From: Acidobacteriota bacterium
GTDB taxonomy: Bacteria; Acidobacteriota; Terriglobia; UBA7540
NCBI GenBank assembly: GCA_902812415.1
Contig: CADDZJ010000010.1
Coordinates: 1 to 64,000, forward strand
Length of the DNA: 64,000 nucleotides
Direction: 5' to 3'
Part shown: positions 52,733 through 60,227 of the stretch, in pieces
Position numbering within the stretch: the stretch's first letter is position 1
Layout of the letters: each line of letters starts with the position of its first letter
Notes under the pieces: model-generated
What the model saw: only the letters and a program-made list of their open reading frames with translations
What the model was told of the DNA's origin: nothing
The model's database searches: none
Made by a program: the position numbers and the translations under genes

Positions 52733-53692
52733 TTGGCTGCGAATCGAGTGGACGTTGTTGGACTGGGCTTGAATGCCACGGATACGGTGATGGTGGTGCG
52801 GGACTTCCCCGCCCTGGGCGGAAAGGAGCGCGTGGTGTCGCTCTCGCGGCAGGCGGGCGGTCAGATCGCCACTGCGCTGGTCACCTGCCAGCGGCTGGGG
52901 CTGAAGACGCGATACATCGGCAAGGTCGGCAGCGACGAGGGCGGAAAATTTCAGCTAGAGAGCCTGAGGAACGAAGGGGTGGACATTGCGCACGTCCGGA
53001 TGGTCCCCGGCGCGCCAAACCAGTTTGGGCACATCATCGTGGACCAGGCGACCGGGGAAAGGACGGTGTTCTGGGATCGAGACCCGCGGCTGGCGGTGAT
53101 GCCTGAGGAAGTGGCCCCGCAGGCCATCCGGGAGGCGCGGGCCTTGCATCTGGATGGCTGTGACGTGGAAGCTTGCCTTTGCGCAGCGCAACACGCCAAG
53201 CAGGCCGGCATCCCCGTCATCGCCGATCTCGATACGGTTTACAAGCAGGTCGAAAGGCTCTTCCCTTACATCGACTATCTTCTGGCTTCCGCCAATTTCC
53301 TCCCCTCCGCCACGGGCGAGGACGACCCATTCCGCGTGCTCGAATACATGGCTCGCGAGTACCGGATGAAAGCGCCCGGAATGACCCTGGGCCGTGATGG
53401 AGCTTTGCTATACTCAGAAGGCCGGTTCATCTACTCGCCGGGATTTGTCGTGGAGACGGTCGATACAACGGGCGCGGGTGACGTCTTCCACGGCGCGTTC
53501 ATCTATGGGCTGCTTTCGGGATGGCAGCTTGAACGGACGCTCGACTTCTCCAACGCCATGGCCGCGCTCAACTGCATGGCGCTTGGCGCGCGCGGCGGCA
53601 TCCGAAGTGAAAGCGAAGCCCTGGAGTTGATCGCGCACGGCAGCCGTCACGTGAATAAGGCTTATCAGGCTGGGGCAGGTTCGCGGTGCTGA
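52733..53692 (+). CDS. PfkB-family carbohydrate/nucleoside kinase
   Basis: Ribokinase-like, 319 aa. The N-terminal VDVVGLGLNATDTVMVVRDF, sugar-binding RQAGGQIATALVTCQRLGLK and C-terminal DTTGAGDVFHGAFIYGLLSG (anion hole and catalytic Asp) are clear. It begins with TTG at 52733, with AAGGAG about 11 nt upstream. No operon neighbours. Substrate (ribose, adenosine, KDG or other) cannot be predicted. Confidence 0.9.
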   Translation: MAANRVDVVGLGLNATDTVMVVRDFPALGGKERVVSLSRQAGGQIATALVTCQRLGLKTRYIGKVGSDEGGKFQLESLRNEGVDIAHVRMVPGAPNQFGHIIVDQATGERTVFWDRDPRLAVMPEEVAPQAIREARALHLDGCDVEACLCAAQHAKQAGIPVIADLDTVYKQVERLFPYIDYLLASANFLPSATGEDDPFRVLEYMAREYRMKAPGMTLGRDGALLYSEGRFIYSPGFVVETVDTTGAGDVFHGAFIYGLLSGWQLERTLDFSNAMAALNCMALGARGGIRSESEALELIAHGSRHVNKAYQAGAGSRC

Positions 53693-53730
53693 AGCGTGGA
53701 GTGATTAAGTCGACGGCCGTGGAAGACAGT

Positions 53731-53785
53731 AGGCAGAAGGCGGAAGGCGGAAGGCAGAAAGCGGAAAGCGGAAGGCGGAAAGCAG
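53731..53785. repeat. Heptamer tandem repeat (AGGCGGA, 8 copies)
   Basis: Eight consecutive 7-mers of the form A(G/A)GC(G/A)GA, the last one shortened by a base. The unit AGGCGGA occurs three times, AAGCGGA twice and AGGCAGA twice. The 7-bp period would shift a reading frame if it were in a gene, but it is intergenic. Confidence 0.85.
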
Positions 53786-53790
53786 TTGCT

Positions 53791-53826
53791 GTCTGAAATC
53801 TGGAATCTGCGATTTGAAATTTGGCC
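53791..53826. repeat. AT-rich interspersed element (AATCTGGAATCTGC type)
   Basis: GTCTGAAATCTGGAATCTGC followed by GATTTGAAATTTGGCC. A reverse-complement relative lies at 21903-21935 (CCAAATTTCAAACTCCAGAT followed by TTCAGA). Confidence 0.55.
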
Positions 53827-53995
53827 TTGGTTGCAGCGGGCTGCGCCCACTTGGGGTGAGTCCAAAGCACATCGTTATGCCCAAACGCCGGTCTCCCTCA
53901 GGCCACGCCTGGTATGGTGAGTGGCTTTAATCCTGCTCGTAAGCCGCTGCCACATCGGGCCTGAGCCAGGGCAGCGCTCATAGACGGACCATACG

Positions 53996-54772
53996 ATGAA
54001 CTCCAAATCATACGCCCTCATCACGGGAGCCTCCAGCGGCATTGGCGAGCGCTTCGCGCGCGCTCTCGCAAGGCGGCGGATGAATCTGGCGCTGGTCGCA
54101 AGGTCTCAAGAAAAACTTGAGGCTTTAGCCCAGGAGCTCAAGAACACACATGGGATTCAGGCTGAAGTGATTCCCTTGGATCTCGCGCAACCAGGCGCGG
54201 CGCAAAGCCTCATCCAAATCTTGAAGGAACGGCAGATTGAGGTCGATCTGCTGATCAACAACGCCGGAGCTGGCGCCCAGGGCAGATTTTGGGAAATCTC
54301 CCTGGAACGCGAGGAGCAGATTCTGCGCCTCAACGTTCAGACTTTACTTGAGCTTTGCCACCTGCTGATTCCTGCCATGATTCAAAATCGGCGGGGGGCG
54401 ATCATCAATGTCTCATCCACTGCCAGCTTTCAGCCCCTTCCCTACACCTCCGTCTATGCAGCCACCAAATCATTCGTCACCCACTTTTCGATGGGGCTTA
54501 CCGAAGAGTTGAGACCCTATGGAATCAAAGTGGTCACGCTCTGCCCCGGCCCGACACAAACCAACTTCTTTGCAGCGGGCGAGTATCGCTCGATGCGGTT
54601 TCGGGGTGCGATGCAGTCGCCAGAGGAAGTCGTCAAGGCGGGCTTGCGCGCGCTTGACCACGGCGGCGGGCTGACGCTTTGCAGCGCGCGCGACAACTTC
54701 CTGCTTTTCATGGAGAGATTTATCCCACGAAGCTGGGTGGCCCGCATCGTGGCTGGCATGTTCAAACCATGA
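53996..54772 (+). CDS. Short-chain dehydrogenase/reductase (classical SDR)
   Basis: 258 aa. The cofactor motif is ALITGASSGIGERFARALA; NNAGAG follows; the catalytic Ser is in INVSSTASFQ, and YAATKSF holds Tyr and Lys. PGPTQTNFF follows. It is related to the YqjQ/DltE-like fold group, with a hydrophobic C-terminus. Substrate unknown. Two weak 17-bp palindromic motifs overlap it (54105-54121, 54336-54352). Confidence 0.9.
   Translation: MNSKSYALITGASSGIGERFARALARRRMNLALVARSQEKLEALAQELKNTHGIQAEVIPLDLAQPGAAQSLIQILKERQIEVDLLINNAGAGAQGRFWEISLEREEQILRLNVQTLLELCHLLIPAMIQNRRGAIINVSSTASFQPLPYTSVYAATKSFVTHFSMGLTEELRPYGIKVVTLCPGPTQTNFFAAGEYRSMRFRGAMQSPEEVVKAGLRALDHGGGLTLCSARDNFLLFMERFIPRSWVARIVAGMFKP
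54105..54121. promoter_or_regulatory. 17-bp palindromic motif, inside the SDR gene
   Basis: CTCAAGAAAAACTTGAG: nearly perfect symmetry (one break), three mismatches to the consensus. Confidence 0.4.
54336..54352. promoter_or_regulatory. 17-bp palindromic motif, inside the SDR gene, weak
   Basis: TTCAGACTTTACTTGAG: four mismatches to the consensus; the right half is good and the left half poor. It is read as codons ACT TTA CTT. Confidence 0.3.
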
Positions 54773-54829
54773 ACAACCAGCGCAATAGAGGCGGACGGCG
54801 TTCCACCCCGGGACGCATGCCGCGCCCCT

Positions 54830-56251
54830 CTATAACGGCTCTTTCCTGAAAAATGGCTGCCACTGCTCGTGCGTGGGAGGGCGGGTGGCATAGCTGATCC
54901 CGATCAGGGCTGCCAGGGAGGCCGCCAGCGCCGGGAAGATCATGGGAAAGTGAAAGCCCATTACTTTCCAGAAGACGGCCACCACCGTCCCAGCAAAGAT
55001 CGATCCCAGCCCGCCGGCGGGTGTGGCGCGCTTCCAGAAGAAGGCGGCGATAATGGCGGGCGTGATGCCCGCTCCGTAAACGTCATAGGCGTAGACTGAA
55101 GTGGCCAGGATGGAAGGCTGGAACGCCTGCGCCAGGGCAATCAGTCCCAGGAAGATAACCACCGCGCGCGAAAGCAGCATCAGCGAGCGATCCCCGGCTC
55201 GTTTCCACAGGAAGCGTTGAAAGACATCGTGCACCACGCTCGTGGCCGGCGAGAAAAGGAAATTGTTTCCGGTGGAGATGACTTTGGCAAAAATGGCGCC
55301 AAGAAAAATGGCGCCGGCCCAGGGAATAAGGCCGTGCCGCGCCGTGTAAGGGATGATGCCCCAGGCCGGCAGCTTGCCGGACTGAACGACGGGCCGGAAC
55401 AGGACGCCGCCCACAATGGCCAGCAGCACGATGATCGTCTCCAATACCATCGTGCCGCACACCCAGCCCAGAACTGAAAGGCGAGCGTCGCGCTCGCTCC
55501 GAGCAGAAAAAAACTTCTGGTAAGTGCTCTGATTGCCGATCATCAGGGTGAGCGTTGGAAAGAAATAGCCCATGATTTCAAGCCAGGTCATGGTGCCTTT
55601 CACTTGAAAGTGGCTGGCGGGCAGTGCCGAGCGCACCGTGTTCCAGCCGCCTACGTGGGCCAGCATCGCCGGCAATGCCAGAAGACATCCGACAGTGACG
55701 ATGATGCCGATCACGAGGTCCGTATACGCCACCGATGACATTCCCGCCATCGCGGTGAAGACAATGACAAATACGGCCAGAACCACGGTGCCTGAGGTCT
55801 GGCTGACGCCAAAAGCCAGTTTTAAGATGCGTCCCCCGCCCTGAAACTGATAGCTAACAATCGCGGTGTAGGAAACAATGATGCAGATGGTTCCCAGGAT
55901 GCGAGCCAGGGGGCTGTATCGCGTCTCAAGCAGATCAGGCACGGTGTACTGCGCAAAGGCTCGCGCGCGAGGGGCCACCAGATAGATCAGGATCAATCCC
56001 ACCCAACCCCCAGCGGGCATCCACAGCGCCGCCAATCCCTGGTGATAGGCGAACTCCGCCCCGCCAAACAGACTCCCGGCGCCGATCCACGAGCACAGAA
56101 GCGTAAAGACCAGGACCACGGCGGAGAGCCCGCGATCAGCCACCATGAAGTCTTCGTGCGATTTCAGCTTCAGCGCGCGGAAGATGCTGGTGGCAAGAAG
56201 CGCGGCAACCACAGCGACGAGAACAGCGGCATAGATCATTCGGAATAACAC
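54830..56251 (-). CDS. Sodium:solute symporter family protein
   Basis: 473 aa with about 13 membrane helices, SSS family. VVLVFTLLCSWIGAGSLFGG with GAEFAYHQGLAALWMPAGGW marks the first inverted repeat. FAQYTVPDLLETRYSPLARI, VIVFTAMAGMSSVAYTDLVI and TSVYAYDVYGAGITPAIIAA fit the fold. The substrate (sugar, amino acid or organic acid) is not predictable. It stands between a convergent SDR gene and the same-strand yggS. Confidence 0.88.
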   Translation of the reverse strand: MLFRMIYAAVLVAVVAALLATSIFRALKLKSHEDFMVADRGLSAVVLVFTLLCSWIGAGSLFGGAEFAYHQGLAALWMPAGGWVGLILIYLVAPRARAFAQYTVPDLLETRYSPLARILGTICIIVSYTAIVSYQFQGGGRILKLAFGVSQTSGTVVLAVFVIVFTAMAGMSSVAYTDLVIGIIVTVGCLLALPAMLAHVGGWNTVRSALPASHFQVKGTMTWLEIMGYFFPTLTLMIGNQSTYQKFFSARSERDARLSVLGWVCGTMVLETIIVLLAIVGGVLFRPVVQSGKLPAWGIIPYTARHGLIPWAGAIFLGAIFAKVISTGNNFLFSPATSVVHDVFQRFLWKRAGDRSLMLLSRAVVIFLGLIALAQAFQPSILATSVYAYDVYGAGITPAIIAAFFWKRATPAGGLGSIFAGTVVAVFWKVMGFHFPMIFPALAASLAALIGISYATRPPTHEQWQPFFRKEPL

Positions 56252-56291
56252 CGCCTCAAAACGTTTTTTCGCAACCGGCCAATCGAGCGTT

Positions 56292-56972
56292 TCATCGCCG
56301 CCCGAAGATCGCCGTCCCGACTCGAATCATGGTAGCGCCCTCCTCAATAGCCACCTCAAAATCGTGGCTCATACCCATGGAAAGTTCCGGAAGCGCAAGA
56401 TGCGGCAGGCTGGCGCGAATTCTCTCTCGAAGCTGGCGCAAGCGGCGGAAAAACGGACGCACAGCCTCCGGATCTTCAAAGAATGGCGGAATCAACATCA
56501 GCCCGCGCAAATCCAGGCTTGTAAAGCGGCTTACTTCTTCCACGACTCCAGAAGCTTCGTCTTCGCCCACGCCGGATTTTGTCTCTTCGCCGCCCAGATT
56601 CACTTGCAGCAGAACGGGAAGCCGCTCGCCTACCCTCGCCGCCTGATGCAATTTTTCGGCGAGCCGGACCGAATCAAGCGAATGAATCCAGTGGAAAAGC
56701 TCGCGCGCCCGCTTTGTCTTGTTGGTCTGCAAATGCCCCACCAGATGCCAGCTGATCGGAAGGTCATTGAGCTCAGCGATCTTCGCCGCCGCTTCCTGCA
56801 CTCGATTTTCACCGAATTCGCGCAAGCCTGCCTGATAAGCTTCACGAACGCGCGCGGCGGGAAAGGTTTTGGAAATGGCGATCAGCCTTACTTCCTCGGG
56901 CCGCCGTCCAGACCGTCTGCACGCTTCCCGGATGCGTTCCTGCACTCGCTCGATGTTTTCCTGAATGCTCAT
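56292..56972 (-). CDS. yggS: PLP homeostasis protein (YggS/COG0325 family)
   Basis: 226 aa, binds pyridoxal phosphate without catalysis. VRLIAISKTFPAARVREAYQ holds the PLP lysine; GLREFGENRVQEAAAK and WHLVGHLQTNKTKRA are family signatures. C-terminal SMGMSHDFEVAIEEGATMIR and VGTAIFGRR end the barrel. Its promoter region is shared with the divergent tmk gene. Confidence 0.94.
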   Translation of the reverse strand: MSIQENIERVQERIREACRRSGRRPEEVRLIAISKTFPAARVREAYQAGLREFGENRVQEAAAKIAELNDLPISWHLVGHLQTNKTKRARELFHWIHSLDSVRLAEKLHQAARVGERLPVLLQVNLGGEETKSGVGEDEASGVVEEVSRFTSLDLRGLMLIPPFFEDPEAVRPFFRRLRQLRERIRASLPHLALPELSMGMSHDFEVAIEEGATMIRVGTAIFGRR

Positions 56973-57109
56973 TCGTGAGTTGGATAGCGTATTGTATCAT
57001 CCACTCTCCTTGCTCATCGGGAGCTTCGTTTATTTCTTGTCCCTTCGGCTCGCTCTCCGCTAAACTGAAACGCGCTGTAGTTGCAAAGCAACGATCGGGG
57101 TCAATTCTT

Positions 57110-57811
57110 TTGAACAAGCGCGGAGTTTTCATCACCCTGGAGGGAATTGACGGCGCAGGCAAAAGCACGCAATTGCGGCTGCTTACAGGCTGGCTTCGGC
57201 GGCACGGCTACAGGCCCTGCGTCACGCGTGAGCCCGGAGGCACGCGCGTGGGCGAGCAGATCCGCAATATCTTGTTGTCGTCAGCCAACCGGAAACTCAC
57301 GCCCCTGGCGGAACTGCTGCTCATGTATGCAGCCCGGCATCAGCATCTGGAGGAAGTTGTGCGCCCGGCGCTTGCGCGCGGCGAACTGGTGCTCAGCGAT
57401 CGCTTTAATGATGCGAGCCTGGCCTACCAGGGATTTGGCCGGGGGCTGGGCGAGCGCCCCGTGCGGCTTCTGGATGAACTCATCTGCGGCAGTCTTCAAC
57501 CTGATCTCACCCTGATTCTGGATGCGCCCCCCAGCGTGGCTCTCCGCAGAGCCAGCCAGCGCGGAGAGGGTGCAGACCGTCGCCGGTTCGAGAACATCGG
57601 TTTGCGATTCCAGGGGAGAGTGCGGAAAGGATATCATGAAATTGCGCGGCACGAACCTCGGCGGGTGAAGCTCATCAACGCTGACCGTCCGGCGCGCGAG
57701 GTGCAAACGGAAATTCGTGAAATTGTGAATTCATTTCTGTCAGAACGAAGCACGCTGAAAGATTCATCGCGCAGGCGAAAGAGGCTGAAATCAGAAGGCA
57801 GAAAGAAATGA
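57110..57811 (+). CDS. tmk: Thymidylate kinase
   Basis: Phosphorylates dTMP to dTDP. The P-loop is ITLEGIDGAGKSTQLRLL; the DR motif is in VLSDRFNDASLAYQGFGR; CVTREPGGTRVGEQIR and RRASQRGEGADRRRFE (LID) follow. The homologous part starts at about 57110, where a TTG is the best start; an ORF reaching back to 56975 has an N-terminus unlike the family. The Lys/Arg-rich C-terminal tail is an extension. It is followed by holB after 20 nt. Confidence 0.93.
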   Translation: MNKRGVFITLEGIDGAGKSTQLRLLTGWLRRHGYRPCVTREPGGTRVGEQIRNILLSSANRKLTPLAELLLMYAARHQHLEEVVRPALARGELVLSDRFNDASLAYQGFGRGLGERPVRLLDELICGSLQPDLTLILDAPPSVALRRASQRGEGADRRRFENIGLRFQGRVRKGYHEIARHEPRRVKLINADRPAREVQTEIREIVNSFLSERSTLKDSSRRRKRLKSEGRKK

Positions 57812-57831
57812 CTTACCGGTAAAACTTGACA

Positions 57832-58920
57832 ATGGGCTTTCAAGACTTTCTCGGAAATCCTCAAGCTGTCACGGCGCTGCGCGAGATGCTCGCGCGCGAC
57901 GGCGCGCCGGGATCGCTTCTCTTCACGGGGCCTGAAGGCGTCGGCAAAAAAACGCTGGCCATGATGCTGGCCAAGGCTTTGAACTGCGAACGACTCAAGG
58001 ACGACTTTTGCGGCAAGTGCTTTCGCTGCCGCAAGGCCGAGGAAATGCTGGCGCTGACCCGCGAAGACCTTGCTCGCCGCCGCGAGATCAAAGACGCTTC
58101 CCGCCGCGTCGAGGGTCTGACTTATTTTGACATTCAGCTTATCGAGCCGATCACCCGCTTTATTCTGATTGAGCAGATTCGTCAGCTTCGCTCCACAGCC
58201 TACACGCGGCCGTTTGAATTCCCACGCCGCGTCTTTATTCTCGACCAGGCGCAGGCCATCCACTGGCAGGCTGTCGATCTTCTGCTCAAGGTGATGGAGG
58301 AGCCACCGGAAACCACCCACTTCATTCTGGTCTGCCCCAATCCCCACGAATTGCGCGCCACGCTCCGCTCGCGCTGCCTGAAGCTACAACTGCATCCCGT
58401 GGAAGACTCTGTAATTCAATCCGTGCTCAAAACCGAAAGGAAAATTCCGGAGCGTTCGCTCACCCTGGCCACGCGCGCCGTTTCCGGGAGCGTTGCTCGC
58501 GCCAAAAGATTCGCGCTAGCCGATTTCGAGCGCTCTCGGCAGCCATGGGTTGCATTTCTGGATGGCATCGCCGCCAAAGACCTTTCGGCGTTGACGGCCG
58601 CCGACTGGAAATCTCTCTTTGAAGCCACAAAAACTCTCGCCGAGAATCGCAGCGAATTGGAACAAACTCTCCAGATGGGCTATGCGCTCCTTCGGGATAC
58701 TCTTTTGACGCTGAAGAATGGCGATGAGCAGAGCCTGATGAACATTGATCTTATTCCCCGGCTGAAGACCTGGGGGGCAAGACTGGGGCTGGAGGGACTT
58801 GAGAAACTGAAGCGCGGTCTGGACGAAGCCTACCGCCTTCAGACCCGCAATGTGAATCAGCAGTTGGGCTGGGAGGCCCTCGCCATCGAGATCATTTCAG
58901 GCCGCGGAGTTACGGTATAA
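57832..58920 (+). CDS. holB: DNA polymerase III delta-prime subunit
   Basis: Clamp-loader subunit, about 362 aa. AAA+ segments: MGFQDFLGNPQAVTALREML, LLFTGPEGVGKKTLAMMLAK, a four-Cys module (CERLKDDFCGKCFRC), VFILDQAQAIHWQAVDLLLK, and the SRC motif in LRSRCLKLQL. The P-loop is GxxxxGKK rather than GKT/S, in line with delta-prime not hydrolysing ATP. The ATG at 57832 is preferred to a TTG at 57826. The tmk-holB pair is a common arrangement. Confidence 0.92.
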   Translation: MGFQDFLGNPQAVTALREMLARDGAPGSLLFTGPEGVGKKTLAMMLAKALNCERLKDDFCGKCFRCRKAEEMLALTREDLARRREIKDASRRVEGLTYFDIQLIEPITRFILIEQIRQLRSTAYTRPFEFPRRVFILDQAQAIHWQAVDLLLKVMEEPPETTHFILVCPNPHELRATLRSRCLKLQLHPVEDSVIQSVLKTERKIPERSLTLATRAVSGSVARAKRFALADFERSRQPWVAFLDGIAAKDLSALTAADWKSLFEATKTLAENRSELEQTLQMGYALLRDTLLTLKNGDEQSLMNIDLIPRLKTWGARLGLEGLEKLKRGLDEAYRLQTRNVNQQLGWEALAIEIISGRGVTV

Positions 58921-59000
58921 GAATATTGCGATTGAAAATGGAGTGTTAATAAGTCAAGTTTTTCCTTACCCATTATTTTGACAGCCCCTGTGGTCCTCGG

Positions 59001-60215
59001 TCAGCGCGCGCCCAGTTTTTCGGTGTACTCAACCTGCTGTCGTTCCTGAATCTTTGCCGAAAGCGCCTGTTCGCGCGCCGCCTCGGCGGGATGACCCAGT
59101 CTGCGGAGCGCAACTCCCAGCAAAAAATGGGCTTGCGCGTAATTGGGATCAAGCCGGGTGGCTTTGCGCAACGGTTCAAGCGCCGCCTGCGGCCGGCGCT
59201 CCATCAGGTTCGCCTGGCCCAGCCCGAGCAGCGCCTCTTTATATTCTGGATTCCCCGCGAGCGCCATGCGGAAATGCGCCGCCGCAGGCGCAGGTTGATT
59301 CTCACGGATCAGGACCTGCCCCAGCAGGCAATTGGCAACGACATCTTGAGGGAAAAGTTTGAGCTCAGCCTCAAACTCCGCCTGAGCTTTCGCAATTTCA
59401 TCCCGCTTCCAATACAACAGCCCCAAGCCCGAATGGACGCCCGGGAAAGCAGGGTTCGCCTTTTCCGCAGCCTGGTATTCGCGCAAGGCATCCTCCTCCC
59501 GAAAAGCCCGATCATACGCCATGCCCATCAGCACGTGGGCTTCCGCGGAATCAGGGGCCAGCTCATTAATGCGGGCAAAAGCGCGGGTCAGCGCCGGATA
59601 ATCCCTGGCCCGCAGATCAGCCTGGCCAAGCATGTAGAGAGTAGACAAATCGGAAGGTTTGATCCGGCTGGCGCGCTCGAGATACTGCGCGGCCTCAGGA
59701 TAGCGATCCAGCGCAAAAAAGCTGAGTCCGGCGAGTTCCGCAAGCTGAAAATCATTCGGCGCGCGGCGACTGAGCGACGTAAGGACCGGCAGGGCTTCCT
59801 GATAACGTTGGGAACGGAAATAAGCGATGGCCAGATTGCGCTTCGTCTGCGGGTTGTTCGGCTCCAGGCGCAGCGCCTGCTGATAGTAAGGGATGGCCTG
59901 GGAAACTTTGCCTTGCTTGTCGAGTGAGATGGCGAGGTCATTTAAAACGCCAACAGAATGCGGATCAAGCCGCAACACCTGGCGAAAGGCTTTCTCGGCT
60001 GCCACTGCGTCGCCGCGCTGGAGCGCCTGCGAGCCCTCCGCCCGCCAGACCTGCTCCTTCGGGGTGGCAGCGCCCGGCTTACCCTGCCCTTTTGATTGTC
60101 CGGCCCGCGCGCCTGTCGCTCCGGCCATGGTCAGGCTGCCCGCTATGAAGCACTGCGCAAGCAGCCAGGAAAGACTCCGTCCTGCGCTTCTCCCGGGCCG
60201 GAGTCTTCCTACCAT
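59001..60215 (-). CDS. Exported TPR-repeat protein paired with the TonB receptor
   Basis: 404 aa. A signal segment (LSWLLAQCFIAGSLTMAGAT) is followed by about nine tetratricopeptide repeats, such as LQRGDAVAAEKAFRQVLRLD, LDKQGKVSQAIPYYQQALRL, YFRSQRYQEALPVLTSLSRR and LMERRPQAALEPLRKATRLD. It starts 12 nt after the TonB-receptor stop, with GGAAGGA as ribosome site, so both are in one operon. Likely a periplasmic scaffold for the receptor or its partners (inference). Confidence 0.85.
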   Translation of the reverse strand: MVGRLRPGRSAGRSLSWLLAQCFIAGSLTMAGATGARAGQSKGQGKPGAATPKEQVWRAEGSQALQRGDAVAAEKAFRQVLRLDPHSVGVLNDLAISLDKQGKVSQAIPYYQQALRLEPNNPQTKRNLAIAYFRSQRYQEALPVLTSLSRRAPNDFQLAELAGLSFFALDRYPEAAQYLERASRIKPSDLSTLYMLGQADLRARDYPALTRAFARINELAPDSAEAHVLMGMAYDRAFREEDALREYQAAEKANPAFPGVHSGLGLLYWKRDEIAKAQAEFEAELKLFPQDVVANCLLGQVLIRENQPAPAAAHFRMALAGNPEYKEALLGLGQANLMERRPQAALEPLRKATRLDPNYAQAHFLLGVALRRLGHPAEAAREQALSAKIQERQQVEYTEKLGAR

Positions 60216-60227
60216 GCGTCCTTCCCT

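Larger units (their letters stand above)
53693..53995. other. Gene-free spacer with a heptamer microsatellite
   Basis: About 300 bp. It holds a 7-bp tandem array (53731-53785), a CAAATTTC/AGATTTCAGA-type element (53791-53826), and then unremarkable sequence before the SDR gene. No open frame of interest. Confidence 0.65.

Noticed and set aside
53731-53785. CRISPR array
   Set aside because: The units are 7 bp without spacers, and no cas genes are present.
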